Positions 45,742 to 57,939 of a stretch of DNA of 64,000 nt are shown here, piece after piece; the first letter of the stretch is position 1; each line of letters opens with the position of its first letter. The position numbers were made by a program, and so were the translations under genes. The stretch is taken from assembly GCA_037447655.1 (NCBI GenBank), contig JBBHKE010000290.1:20139-84138 (forward strand), read 5' to 3'. This stretch comes from Zygnema cylindricum. Lineage: Eukaryota > Streptophyta > Zygnematophyceae > Zygnematales > Zygnemataceae. The notes beneath the pieces are model-generated. The model did not search any database. It was not told the origin of the DNA and worked only from the letters and a program-made list of their open reading frames with translations.

Positions 45742-46089
45742 AGCTAAACCTATGGTTAGAACCTAGAATTTGTAATTTTGTTTAATGTATATTAACACTT
45801 GTGAGGAGTTATTCTGTTGTGAAATTTACGCCATTCTAACAAAAGTTGAAGTATTATTGGTTTTTTTTGTGAGTGATGGTCTTTTAAAATAGCGATGAAA
45901 ATATCTGATTTCTTTACTGAACAAAAGTTCAATCCATGGAGAAAGTTGTCTGGCGTCCAATTTTACTTTCAAAGGCTGTTGTTTATTGCAAAATTGTCAC
46001 GAGATGTTATTGTTATTGGTTTCGATTTAAAATTTATTGTGAAATTGGGCTCAAACCTTGACTCATTTTCGTACTTTTACGTAAAACTA

Positions 46090-46456
46090 CACCGCGAATC
46101 GTAATTAGAGTAAATTACTCTAATTTGGTCGCTCAAAATTTCGACTCAATCACATGAAATAGAGTAAATGATTCTAATTTTTTCATTATTCTATTTAAGG
46201 TAAAGTTTAACTAGCGTTTTTAATTCTAACATAGGTTCGTTTTAAATAGTGTGGAGTACAAACGACCTCATACCGTGCAAAATTGTACTTTATTAAGTAA
46301 AAAAGTACAAATAATGATTTAATACATACCGTTATCATATAACTGCGTTTTACCAAACCGCGTAGTGCAAACGTCATAGTGACGATAAACTATACGTTTT
46401 GCCAAATTCTGTACGAATACCTTATTTTCAGTAGAGGATATTAACGTGCCAAATTA
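46090..46456. mobile_element. Truncated TA-flanked MITE
   Basis: Starts CACCGCGAATCGTAATTAG after TA and follows the MITE at 3875-4376 in reverse up to about GTGCCAAATTAG, where a TATCG-rich element begins; the other terminal repeat is lost. Confidence 0.8.
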
Positions 46457-46464
46457 GTACTGTT

Positions 46465-46869
46465 GTGTATCTATAAAAAAGTTATCGCGATAACCCCGAT
46501 ACCGATATTTATCGGTTATCGAACGGTCAGAGGTTCCGATATATCGGTACGAGACCAACAAATTCCATATCGGCGATTACTTAAAAAAATTTAGCATGCA
46601 TACAATAGTACTTTATAACATACTGTATTATATTATTGAATTTTTATAATAAAGTACCTTCTATTGCACCTGTACATTTTTTGTACAGTTATATACAATG
46701 TCTGTATATGTTAGTACTTTCTAGGGTTATATATATGATATTTAGGGTTTTAAAGTGCATTTCCTTAAATTTTGTATATTCAGTATAATTGCCGCACACT
46801 TTTCATACATGTACGTACAGTGGCCGTATTTTCCGTACTTGTTAGGGATATTAGTTTTAGGTTTTGGAG
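46465..46869. repeat. TATCG-rich palindromic DNA, then AT-rich
   Basis: 46480-46590 has stacked short palindromes (TTATCGCGATAA, CCGATATATCGG, CGATATTTATCGG). The rest is AT-rich without a gene. Similar sequence lies at 58150-58270 and 60240-60350. Confidence 0.6.
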
Positions 46870-47325
46870 TATAATTCAAAAGTAGGTGAAAGTACACCCA
46901 TACAATATGCCTATTGTACGCAAAAAATATAATATACCCTTAAGACCCATATTGTATTGGCCGCAAAATGAAATAAAATAGTAGCAGAATTGAGTTGCAC
47001 ATCGTTCAATAGAGAATTTAAGTCATGTCTGAATTTTGAAAAACATTCGGACAAAAAAATATTTTTCTGTGAGTATTGAGGTATTTTTAATTTAAACCGT
47101 CAGATTTGGACGGTCGGACGGTCGCTGATCAAAGTAGCCACTTAAGTAGGTCACATGAAAAGTCTGTAACACAACTTATGATATGACTATTGTTAGATTT
47201 GCAAGATCGGACGGTCGCTGATAAAAGTAGCGACTTAAGAAGATCACATGAAAAGCCCATAGCACAACTTACGATAAAAGCGCCGACAAAAGGCCTACAA
47301 TTGAAACGCCTAATTATGAACTATG
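46870..47325. mobile_element. hAT-type MITE, copy D, diverged, 456 bp
   Basis: Ends TATAATTCAAAAGTAGG and AATTATGAACTATG are decayed versions of the family termini. A partial internal duplication (GACGGTCGCTGAT... twice) is present. No clear target duplication. Confidence 0.8.
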
Positions 47326-47993
47326 ATACAAACGAACAAACCGGTACGTAGACATAACAATTTTTAACCTTTTTGTTAAAATTAAAATTATCATGTCGAG
47401 TTGTTTCTTGCATGTTACAAAATCATACATCTAAAACATATTCACTTATTTATGAAAATGATCCTATTCACTGTAAGTCCCCACACAAAAATGTTGTTTT
47501 TTACATAATGTTTTATATTATATCGTGCAATATAGCAAGTTTGTATATTTTATAAAAATCATGTTTTGTAATAGCCAACGCACAAAATGGATACAATATC
47601 GGTTGTTGTAAATTTAGGTGGAAAATTCGGGCTAATTGCATATCAATGCATAAAAGAATGAACTAACATAAAAAAGGCTTCAAATTATAGGAAAAGTGGA
47701 TTCATTTTCGTGATGAAAAAAAAGGAAAAAAAATATGGCTTATAGAGGTATTTATTGCATCGAGATTAGGATTGTTCGATGTTTCACAACCGAAGACCCA
47801 AATTAAAATTAACTAAAAGATGATGTTTTCTTAGGGTAAGGTTTCCTTTTATATGTTAAAAATTCAACGACTCAAATTTTTTTTTTGTCCGTTTGCGAGC
47901 GCTTATTATGTCAGGGTAAACCACGAAGTCGCCATACCACCAATACCACATCATTCTACCGTATCGACAAAGATTTAGCCCATATACGGTATT
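47326..47993. other. AT-rich DNA, no gene seen
   Basis: No frame over about 60 codons and no repeat shared with the rest of the window. Confidence 0.5.
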
Positions 47994-47998
47994 GGAAA

Positions 47999-49046
47999 TG
48001 AAACTCTGAGACCTCCATAAGTCCTCAGAGTGGACAGCTTCCAAGAAGCCTCTAGGATAATCCTGACCCCTTTGTGTTTAAGCAAAAATAACTGCCACCC
48101 TGGCAGACAAAAACTCTGACCACCTTCACCCCTGTGAAGGCAAGACTCCCGTGAGTCGATAGCAAAAAGAATCTCTGAATTTGATCCCCTGAGCAGTAAG
48201 TTATAGAGGGTCAAAGTTGACCTTTTGTACAGAAGCTCCCTGGGAGAGAGGGTCCTATCTTCTAATTTTTCTAAGTCCTATCTCTCTCACAGACTCTATC
48301 TACTGATGTACGGAACCAATCAGATTACAGTTCCGTACGCAAAAGTACAGCTGCCGGTGTACTTTATGTACGGACATTGTACGACATGGCCTGAATGTCC
48401 ACACGTGGAATATCCGGATTCGCTCCTTTAATCCTCGGAGATGCCGCGCTCCAATGTTACATCGCCACGTGTCATCCGATGTGGCGATGCCCACAAACTG
48501 CCGAATTCTCCTTCCGCGATCTCGGCGCTAATTCCGGCCGTCCGATTAAACTCGCATTTGATCGTAGCCATAATAAATACATGCGCGATATTTGTTTCGC
48601 TTACGAAATCAATGCGCGGTATTGATTTTTTCTCCATACCGCAATTCGTACTTTTACACTACCATATCTATGTATCCCGTTAACAGTTATAGTTAAATGA
48701 TTTATCCTACGTGTACATGTTTAAATAATTATCGTACTATATACTACGTAACACTACTTATAGACTTAACGGTTAAAGCTACCGGCTATCTACTATCCGA
48801 CGGCCGGCAAGTACCAGGATCAAATCTTGTCGCCGGCACATATCTTTTAGTAATTAATCCCTAGACTAATATAAATTTCACGTAAACCTGAGGATAGCCT
48901 AGGTAGCCATGGCTCTAGCTTCCTCTCCAATTTCTCAGTGACTGCGACAAGTTTGAGAGTTGGAGAGAGAAGTTAGAGGTAGACTGCCTCGGCTTCTTTA
49001 TTTCTATTTAGACCTAGAAAATACTTAAAAACCATTAATTTCTACA
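47999..49046 (-). repeat. 3' LTR of the copia element, 1048 bp
   Basis: TGTAGAAATTAATGG to GAGTTTCA in element orientation. The polypurine tract AAAAAATAAGGGGAG lies just inside (about 49047-49061, read on the minus strand). Confidence 0.95.
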
Positions 49047-49059
49047 CTCCCCTTATTTT

Positions 49060-50385
49060 TTAGTTAATCTTTAATTTCAGACCACACTTCTCCCTGCAGA
49101 AAATTAGCTTAGGGGAAGGCACAGGTTTGGTCATCATATCTGCTACCATCTCACTATCTGGTCGGTACTCTAAACTGATTATTTTATTTTCTACTTTCTC
49201 TCTAACAAAGCTGAGTCTAATGTCCATGTGTTTAGCTTTAAAATGATGTTTAGGATTGGCAGAAATAGCGATTGCTGCTTGATTATCACAAAATATTTTC
49301 TGCACACCACTCTTAAGATGACCAAGTTCACCAAGTAAAGACTTGACCCACATCAATTCTTTTACAGCAGAGCAAGAGGCCATATACTCAGCCTCCATGG
49401 TGGACTGAGCAATAACCTTTTGTTGTTTGCTACTCCAACAGCAAGCCCCATCACCCACATATAATACATATCCAGAAGTGCATCTCCTCATCGGAGCATC
49501 ACCATAACTGGAATCACTCCAAGTAGTGATGTCAGTATTCTCCCCACCCAAATGCAACCATAGATCCCTAGTTCCTATCAAGTATCTAAGGACTCTCTTA
49601 GCTGCCTCCCAATCCCTCTTAGTGGGAGCATTTAGACTTCTACTCAGCACTCCTACAGCTGCAGCTAAATCCGGCCGGGTACAATTCATAAAATAGATTA
49701 GACTTCCCACTACTTGTCTGTAAGGAATAGTCTGCATGAACTTCTGTTCTTCAGGAAATAATTCCTCGTCTAAGACTATGACTCCTTCTTCCTCACTCCC
49801 CTCACTTCCCTTCTTCAACTCCATTGGAGTTGTACAACTATTAACTTTATGTATTTGAAATTTTTCAAGCATGTTCCCTATTGCTTCTTTTTGAGTCAAT
49901 CTTATAATTTTTCTTTTTCGGTCTCTCTCTACTTGAATTCCCAAAATATATTTTGCTTCCCCCATATCCTTCATTTCAAATCTCCCCTTTAGATCGGTTT
50001 TCAGTTTATTATTTTTTTCCAATGATTTACTTAAGACAAGTAAATCATCAACATAAATTGCAATAAATATAAAACCTTCCTCATCTTCGAAAACATAGAT
50101 TGAGTGATCTGAGCTGATCCAGATATATCCCAGACCGGTAAGAAACTCATCAAGCTTCTTATTCCACTGTCGAGGCGCCTGTTTCAAACCATAAAGAGAT
50201 TTAATCAGTCGGCATACCTTACTCTCCTTCCTCCACAAACCCTTCGGGTTGTCGCATGAAGATCTCCTCTTCCAATTCTCCATGCAAAAAGGTTGTTTTG
50301 ATGTCCATCTGGTGCACTTCCATGTCTTCCGCTGCTGCCAGGCTGAGAAGTATGCGGACGGAGGGAAATCTGACCACCGGGGCAA
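49060..50385 (-). pseudogene. Copia RT (C-terminal part) and RNase H
   Basis: A 441-codon frame: SKVCRLIKSLYGLKQAPRQW, the catalytic YVDDLLVLS, MKDMGEAKYILGIQVERD, then RNase H with STMEAEYMASCSAVKELMW and DNQAAIAISANP, ending ADMMTKPVPSPK and CGLKLKIN-stop at the natural C terminus. It overlaps the upstream RT frame with a one-base shift near 50220-50260 at the EGFVEE position. Apart from that shift the domain looks intact. Confidence 0.93.
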
Positions 50386-51513
50386 AGGTTTCCTCGTAGT
50401 CGATTCCCTCCTTTTGTGTAAATCCCTTTGCCACTAGTCGGGCCTTGTAGCGCTCGATTGTGTTATCTGGGTTCAGTTTTAATTTGAAAACCCATTTACA
50501 ACCGATTGGTTTTCGGTTAGGTGGACAATCCACCAGCTCCCAAGTATCGGCTGCCATAATTGAGGCCATCTCTTCATTGATGGCTGTCTTCCACCGATTT
50601 CTTTCTGGACAAGTCATCGCCTCTCCATAAGTTTGAGGTTCATCTTGATAAGATAGCTTTGTTACCTTGTTATTAACCTGTTTTTCTTGCAGTCTTTTAC
50701 TACTTCTCCTTCCCCCTTCAAAATCTGAGGCCGGAATAGATGGTTCTCGTGGATTCTTTCGAACAAACTTGGTTTCTCCCCTATCCCTTGATTCGGAATC
50801 AATTTCCACCACGTTTTCCGCTTCGGGTAGAGTTGTCACTGGAGTTTCCACAGCCGAGTCTTTTTCGGTCTGATTTGTACCTGCAAGAATGTCATCGTCT
50901 CTAAAACCTGGATAGTTAGGGAGCTCAAAGTCATCAGAATTTTCTGACTCAAATCTGATTTTTACTGACTTTGTATATTTGAAGGGGTCCATAGACTTTC
51001 CTTCATCCATAACTACTAGATGCTTTACTAAGATCATATCTTCTCTTTTTTGATCATAAACTCTATATCCTTTAACATCCTCATCATATCCTAATAAGTA
51101 TCCCGATTTTCCTTTAGGATCTAGCTTCCAATTAGACCGATCTGTATCTAGACTGAATACTTAACTGCTGAAAACCTTTAAATGAGATAAGTCTGGTTTC
51201 CGGCCTGTCCATCTCTCATAAGGTGTTTGATCTTTTATAGCTGAAGTAAGAACTCTATTTTTGAGGTAATTAGCACAGTTCATTGCTTCTGCCCAAAATC
51301 TTTTTCCTATCTTCTTATCGGACAACATACTTCTAGCACTATCACTTAGTGTTCTATTTAACCTTTCAGCTACCCCATTCTGTTCTGGATTTTCTGGAAC
51401 TGTCTTTTGGTGTTGAACCCCATCTTCCATCAAAAAATCCTCAAACTGGTTAGGAGTATACTCTCCACCTTTGTCACTCCTTACTCTCTTGATTGGAGTT
51501 TCATGGAGTTTTT
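50219..51513 (-). pseudogene. Copia integrase C-terminal half, linker and RT N-terminal part
   Basis: From 51513 down: KLHETPIKRVRSDKGGEY with the second catalytic Asp, GVAERLNRTL with the catalytic Glu, then a stop after LKVFSS, the linker GYDEDVKGYRVYD, an acidic Ser/Thr-rich stretch, and RT blocks PIGCKWVFKLKLN, QMDIKTTFLHGELEEE. The region 51514-51601 of the open frame is LTR read through, not integrase. Confidence 0.9.
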
Positions 51514-52562
51514 TGTAGAAACTAATGGTTTTATTAGTATTTTCTAGGTCTGAAAAGAAATATAGAAGTCGAGGCAGTCTATCTCTAACTTCTCTCTCCA
51601 ACTCTCAAACTTGTCGCAGTCACTGAGAAATTGGAGAGGAAGCTAGAGCCATGGCTACCTTGGCTATCCTGAGGTTTACGGGAATTTTATATTAGGGTTT
51701 ATATATTTAATTAAAATGTATGTGCCGGCGGCATGATTTGATCCTTGTACCTGCCGGCCGGCAGACACAATGTAGCCGGTAGCCCTAGCCGTTTCATCTA
51801 GAGGTAGTGTTACCTAGCATATAGTTTGATAATTATTTATGTATGTATACAAGCGATAAACCATTTAACTAGAATTAATTACGGGATACATAGATCCAGT
51901 AATATGTAATGTACGACTTACGGTACGGACATAAATCAGTACCGCGCATTTGTTTCGTAAATGAAACAAATACCGCGCATGTATTTATTACGGCTACGAT
52001 TAAAGCCGAATTTAATCGGACGGCCGGGATTAGCGCCGAGATCGCGGAGGAAGATTTCGGCGGTTTATGGCCATCGCCACATCGGATGACGCGTGGCAAA
52101 ATTCCGTTGGATTGTGGAAACTCCGGAGATTATGGCACCGAATCCGGATTTGACATGTGTCGACATTTTGGCCATGTCGTACAATGTCCGTACATAAAGT
52201 ACACCGGCAGCTGTACTTTTGCGTACGGAACTCAATTCTGATTGGTTCCGTACATCAGTAGATAGAGTCTGTGAGAGAGATAGGACTTAGAAAAATTAGA
52301 AGATAGGACCCTCTCTCCCAGAGAGCTTCTGTACAAAAGGTCAACTTTGACCCTCCATAACTTACAGCTCAGGGGAGCAAATTCAGAGATTCTTTTTGCT
52401 ATCGACTCAGGGGAGTCTTGTCTTCACAGGGGTGAAGTTGGTCAGAGTTTTTGTCTGCCAGGGTGGCAGTTATATTTGCTTAAACACAAAGGGGTCAGGA
52501 TTATCCTAGAGGCTTCTTGGAAGCTGTCCACTCTGAGGACTTATGGAGGTCTCAGAGTTTCA
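51514..52562 (+). mobile_element. Solo LTR inside the integrase gene, 1049 bp
   Basis: Same family as the flanking LTRs but opposite orientation: starts TGTAGAAACTAATGG, ends GAGTTTCA. TTTTT is duplicated (51509-51513, 52563-52567). Removing it joins NIKHGAK to KLHETP in the integrase core. Confidence 0.93.
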
Positions 52563-52567
52563 TTTTT

Positions 52568-53345
52568 CGCTCCATGCTTTATATTGTCTAAAACAATCCT
52601 CGCTTCTGACTTGTTTTTCAAAAAATATACTCGGGAATACCGAGACCAATCATCAGTTATAGTCATCATAAATCTCTTCCCCCCCGGTGAGGGCACTCTA
52701 GCCGGTCCCCAAATATCTGTGTGTACTAGATCTAGAAGTTTTTCTCCCTTGTAGGTGGCTGTTTTTGGAAAGGGTAATCTGTGTGCTTTACCTTGAGCAC
52801 ACCCACTACAATCACTTATATCATCACTCTCACTGAACTGAATCCCTTCCACCACTCCCATCTTTTTCATCTCTCTTAACTTATCTAGATTCACATGCCC
52901 AAGCCTCTTATGCCACATCATAATATCATGAACACCAGCATAATAAAGTTTCTTCGTTTCATTACTTAAGATCAGCCTAAACATCCCATGGCTACCTTTC
53001 TCAGCAATGAAATAGACATCCTCCTCAAAACTAGCAGTAAAGACTCCTTCCCTAGTGCTAGTGAAAAAACCCTTATCATCTAATACAGATGTAGAGATAA
53101 GGTTTTTCTTCAGCTCCGGAATAAACAATACATCGGAGAATGTTAATATGGATGTCTTTCCTTCTACTAACACTTTCAGATCTACCGATCCTACAAGAGA
53201 AGTGGTGACTATCCTCCCATCCCCGTACTCTATCTCTACGGTGGGAATCTTTCTTATCTTAGTGAACAGGTGCCTATCCTTACACATGTGCATTGAGGCA
53301 CTTGAATCTATAATCCAGCCTGCTTCACCTTTCAATCCACCTTAA
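52568..53345 (-). pseudogene. Copia protease and integrase N-terminal half
   Basis: Starts GEAGWIIDSSASMHMC: the retropepsin triad is D-S-S here instead of D-S/T-G. Then the pre-integrase block MMWHKRLGHVNLDKL and CSGCAQGKAH (HHCC zinc site) and LVHTDIWGPARVPSPGG with the first catalytic Asp, TDDWSRYSRVYFLKNK. The frame is open from 53345 to the solo LTR. Confidence 0.9.
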
Positions 53346-53392
53346 GCACATTTCTGCCTTCGTGGAATTTCAACCTTTGTTTTCGCCTCGAA

Positions 53393-54466
53393 CTACTCAT
53401 CCAAAAGGAGCTCATCGTCCTCATCCTCGGATTCCGCCTCAAGTACCTGTGTGACAAGGGCCTTTTTCTTTCCTCTCGGGGTACCACCGGTCTGCCCCTC
53501 CTTTAACCGAAGCTCGCTTAGCTTAGTGCACTCTGCCATATCGTGCCCCGATTTCTTACAAAAATGACATAAACCTTTGGGAGCCCTTGGTTCGAACTCG
53601 TCAGCCTGTTTTTTCTGCTCCCTACCCCCATAGTTTCCGACTGGTTTCCGCGAATCCTTCTTCCTCCAATAGGTCGTTGTTGCCAAGGCTTGGCCACTCT
53701 TTCCTCCCCTTCGGATCTCAATCGTATTCTCTCGAACGAGAATCATTCCTACCACTAAGGTTCCATATCCACCTTGAGTCCGGCAAGTCCTGCACACGGT
53801 TGACTATGTTCACGAACTCATCAGGTAACTTCATCAGTAAACAGTTAACCTTTTCTTTTTCACTAAAAACTTTTCTCGCAATCTCTAGCTCCATGAAGAG
53901 TGTAGCAAGCTCATTGCAAAAATCCAACATATTTCCCCCTTTGTATACATATTCCTTAACTTTCTGATCAGCCAACTGTTGTTGCTGAATCGTACCACTT
54001 CGGTACATCTCTATGAGAGCCATCCAAAGATCGGATGCCCTCTCTACTTGCAAATGAGGACATGCAAGTCCTTGAGTGAGATGGTGTAGGATGAAGTGCT
54101 TTGCCGCCATATTGTTGAAGTCCCAGGTTTCAGTATCATTCTCCTCGTTCATCAGAATAGGTGACATGAATGCTAAACTTGTTGCTATTGGTGTGGTTGC
54201 CTCCTTCTCCTTTCCTTTGTCCACCACCTCTCCTTCCTTTGTTTCCTCCGTTGAAGGTGAATCCTCTTTCCTGGTGAATCTGCTTCCTTTAAACCTTGGA
54301 GGAATTCCAAGACCTGATGGACACCCCAATCGTCCACTCACTATCCCCCAAAACCTTTTTTCGCATAGAGCTCCTATCATCATACTTTCCCAGTATATGA
54401 AGCCAGTTCCATTAAAGATTGGTACCCTAGAGGGTGGGCCCATAACCTGAAACTCTGAGACCTCCA
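53393..54466 (-). pseudogene. Copia Gag, two overlapping frames
   Basis: Frame 53718-54467 begins inside the LTR (MEVSEFQVMGPPSRVPIFNG) and runs through the UBN2-type gag core (DLWMALIEMYRSGTIQQQQL, CNELATLFMELE). After a one-base shift near 53760, frame 53393-53797 holds the CX2CX4HX4C knuckle CHFCKKSGHDMAEC and a highly acidic end. Compared with the gag at 25525, about 25 N-terminal residues and the leader are missing. Confidence 0.9.
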
Positions 54467-55495
54467 TAAGTCCTCAGAGTGGACAGCTTCCAAAAAGCCT
54501 CTAGGATAATCCTGACCCCTTTGTGTTTAAGCAAAAATAACTGCCACCCTGGCAGACAAAAACTCTGACCACCTTCACCCTTGTGAAGGCAAGACTCCCC
54601 TGAGTTGATAGCAAAAAGAATCTATGAATTTGCTCCCCTGAGCAATAAGTTATAGAGGGTCAAAGTTGACCTTTTGTACAGAAGCTCTCTGGGAGAGAGG
54701 GTCCTATCTTCTAATTTTTATAAGTCCTATCTCTCTCACAGACTCTATCTACTGATGTACGGAACCAATCAGATTACAGTTCCGTACGCAAAAGTACAGC
54801 TGCCGGTGTACTTTATGTACGGACATTGTACGACATGGCCTAAATGTCCACACGTGGAATATCCGGATTCGCTCCTTTAATCCTCGGAGATGCCGCGCTC
54901 CAATGTTACATCGCCACGTGTCATCCGATGTGGCGATGCCCACAAACTGCCGAATTCTCCTTTCGCGATCTCGGCGCTAATTCCGGCCGTCCGATTAAAC
55001 TCGCATTTGATCGTAGCCATAATAAATACATGCGCGATATTTGTTTCGCTTACGAAATCAATGCGCGGTATTGATTTTTTCTCCATACCGCAATTCGTAC
55101 TTTTACACTACCATATCTATGTATCCCGTTAACAGTTATAGTTAAATGATTTATCCTACGTGTACATGTTTAATTAATTATCGTACTATATACTACGTAA
55201 CACTACTTATAGACTTAACGGTTAAGGCTACCGGCTATCTACTATCCGACGGCCGGCAGGTACCAGGATCAAATCTTGTCGCCGGCACATATCTTTTAGT
55301 AATTAATCCCTAGACTAATATAAATTTCCCGTAAACCTCAGGATAGCCTAGGTAGTCATGGCTCTAGCTTCCTCTCCAATTTCTCAGTGACTGCGACAAG
55401 TTTGAGAGTTGGAGAGAGAAGTTAGAGGTAGACTGCCTCGGCTTCTCTATTTCTATTCAGACCTAGAAAATACTTAAAAACCATTAATTTCTACA
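54448..55495 (-). repeat. 5' LTR of the copia element, 1048 bp
   Basis: Same termini and length as 47999-49046. It contains a GTACGG-rich block and a tRNA-like module (55213-55295) on the + strand. Confidence 0.95.
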
Positions 55496-55539
55496 GGAAA
55501 TTGAAAATATATCAGTCTAGTATGAGACATATCACCAAA

Positions 55540-57060
55540 GGGTGTGCCCATGTGTTAAAGTATCAGGTTTTTTTATGTTGTTATCATTAAAAACGTTGTC
55601 CACGAAGAAAAAAATATTTGTTTGTACGGAAAACATGCTTTTACCACAATATAACGAACGCCATCTTGATATTTTAAACGTACTCCATTTTTGTCGTTTT
55701 TTGTATGAATGTTGGCGTTTTCCTCTTTAGGACCCATGGGCACGCGAACCAAACTTACAAAAAAAAATCATCAACAATCACCTCGCGGGGTGATTGTAAT
55801 TCTATGACCTCCATTGGTACACACAATGTCTAGCTTATGTGAAGCCTCTAGGATAATATATGCACTTTTGAATTTGACAATAAATAAGTCCCACCCTGGG
55901 ACGCAAAAAATCTGACCGACTACACCCCTGTGTAGCCTGGAATCCCCTGAGTCCGCTGCAAAAAGAATCAATGAAATTGCTCCCCTGAGCATTAAGATAT
56001 GGATGACCAAAGTTGGTCCATAAATACAGGTGCACTCTGGGAGAGAGGCGGGAAAACCAAAAATATATTAAGTCCTAAGCTACCTTTCTAAACTTATTAC
56101 TAAGGTACTCGACCAATCACATGACTGTAAAGTACAAGAAGGTACAAGTACCGCTGTACTTTTTGTACGTCCATAGTACGGCATGGTCGATCCGTTGATG
56201 CGTGTCAGTTCCGGAGCGTAGTTGCTCCTCCCGTAATATCCGATGTCCAACCATATGTTGCCACGTGTCATCCGCCGACATTTGGTTCGCAAACCGCCAA
56301 ACTGCTATTCCGGCATTCCGTCTCCAGTGTGAGCCGTTAGATCAGACCCGGACATTTGATTTCGTCCGTCAAAATTAAATGTCGATTCATATATTTCGTG
56401 CGGTCCGATTTCATGCGGACTGGTATGTTTCCATGCATAAATCGTCTCGCAAATTGTTAAATGGAATATCCAGCGTTGTACATCTTTAAAAAAATATCGC
56501 GTCACATGTGTTTCTTGATACTTTTAGACCTACTGGATAAGGCGGACGGTTAGTATCCGGAGGTCTTTGTATCAAGTCTCACAACTGGCAACCTATGTTT
56601 TGTAGAAAACTATACTAGTGATCTGCCTGTCTCTTTAGCTGCTAGAGGCGACCATGGCTGCATGGCTGCCTGCAGGTCCTTAGTGACTACGACAAGTATG
56701 AGGGTTGTAGTGAGGTCACAAGAAAGACTATAAAATACCTCTTTTTTCAACAGTGATTTTAGTTAAAGCATCACTCGATCAATGAACATTAAAAACGCCC
56801 TCTTGCCACACAAATGTTAAATTCTTAGCATGAGTGAGATTACCCGTCACGCAGATGAACGGAAAAAAAATCGCAGGGGTCTTAGACCTCCACTTTCATT
56901 CATGGGTCCTTTACAAAAATTAACGTCGTAGTCGCCTTCCCTCCTCCCTCTCACACTCCCGTTCCTATCTCACGCTTTTTGGAATGAAACATGACAATAG
57001 TAGCATGAAATGAAAGAGCTTTAAAAGATATGCTTTTTTACTACCTTTAGGCTTAATGTT
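55540..57060. mobile_element. Harbinger-like MITE relative, interrupted
   Basis: The left end GGGTGTGCCCATGTGTTAAAG resembles the start of the MITE at 44020. Internal blocks (CACCTCGCGGGGTGAT, then GAATGAAACATGACAATAG and ATGAAAGAGCTTTAAAAGA) follow the same order as there. An LTR interrupts it. The right end is not resolved. Confidence 0.6.
55795..56752 (-). mobile_element. Diverged solo LTR in the Harbinger-like MITE, 958 bp
   Basis: Starts TGTAATTCTATGACCTCC, ends TTTTTTCAACA; GTGAT is duplicated (55790-55794, 56753-56757). Shared blocks with the 1-kb LTR family (GCCTCTAGGATAAT, CTCCCCTGAG, CTGGGAGAGAG) show distant relationship. Confidence 0.85.
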
Positions 57061-57132
57061 TGTTGGTCTTCTACCTTTGATGGTCGTTAACTTTTTTTAG
57101 TTACAATCATGTTTTGTACTTTGATGGTCTTA

Positions 57133-57939
57133 GGGTACTTTCGCATGTAACCGAAACTTAGTCTTGTTACATTGTTTTTTAGCGAAGATTATCTGTTCAA
57201 CTTTTAGAGCATTCGGATGTTAACGCAAATAACCTGTCACTTTAAAAGTGACTTACGTAGAGGTGCATGAAACAATGTGACAGATGAAGTGGTTCACAAA
57301 ATGAGGCAAAACTTCCACTCGGCTTGAATTTGAGGCGTTTCTCCGCACGCTGTACAATTTTTGTGAGTTCGTAATGTCCGTACGTCACATTGTCGACGTG
57401 TCGAAACCCTAAAATACCTTTCGTTGTCGCACAAAAATGCGGTTTCTTTTTTCGTCTTCCCACTTGCCGACATGTGGCCAATGTTTTTACTACACGCTGT
57501 GTGAAGACACATGTGTTTGTGAGACGACCCCTGTACAGAAATCAACGCACGGAAAGCAGTACTCACAGAATAGAAACGTGTAGTGTGTTTTTTTTTTTGT
57601 ACTCCGCGCACACAAATTTTAAAAAACTTCAGACACGTGCGACAGCGTCTGCATATTCACTCACCTTATTAGACTTTATTTCAAATCACCTCGCGAGGTG
57701 ATTTGACGTAAAGTTTGAACATGTGCTGAAAAGACGCGCAAGTGGGTCAAAATGCGCTAGACGACAAATTGCATCACGCTAGACGACAAACTATTGTACC
57801 TATAAAGTTTCAAGGTAACACAACTTGTACGGTGGTAATTTATATTTTTTGGTACGCCTGCGGATTTTATCGTTTTTTTCTAAGTTAAGGAGGAAAATGA
57901 CAAAAAATAACTTTAACTTTTGCACATGCGAAAGTACCC
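57133..57939. mobile_element. Harbinger-type MITE, 807 bp
   Basis: Ends GGGTACTTTCGCATGT and ACATGCGAAAGTACCC are near-perfect inverted repeats flanked by TTA on both sides (57130-57132, 57940-57942). Internal sequence matches the MITE at 44020-45063 in opposite orientation (GTGGGTCAAAATGCGCTAG). Confidence 0.9.

Larger units (their letters stand above)
43346..46089 (+). pseudogene. Fragments of duplicated SERINC intron 5
   Basis: 43346-43450 matches about 12164-12290 (GTGGTAAGACAAAC...). 45067-45237 plus 45750-46086 matches about 12555-13065 in the same orientation, including GCTGTTGTTTATTGCAAA and ACCTTGACTC. Non-coding, but it shows that the SERINC duplication once extended to intron 5. 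It is broken by a Harbinger-like MITE (44020-45063) and a hAT MITE (45238-45741). Exons 4 and 5 are missing. Confidence 0.85.
47999..55495 (-). mobile_element. Near-complete Ty1/copia element with two 1048-bp LTRs
   Basis: LTRs 47999-49046 and 54448-55495 are the same length and nearly identical by eye, and GGAAA is duplicated at both flanks (47994-47998, 55496-55500), so insertion was recent. Minus-strand coding order gag, protease, integrase, RT, RNase H. A solo LTR of the same family interrupts integrase. Only a few frame breaks are seen. There is no primer site beside the 5' LTR; internal sequence starts in mid-gag. Confidence 0.95.

Noticed and set aside
46870-47325. Target-site duplication for hAT copy D
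   Set aside because: Flanking 8-mers do not match; the ends are too decayed to claim one.
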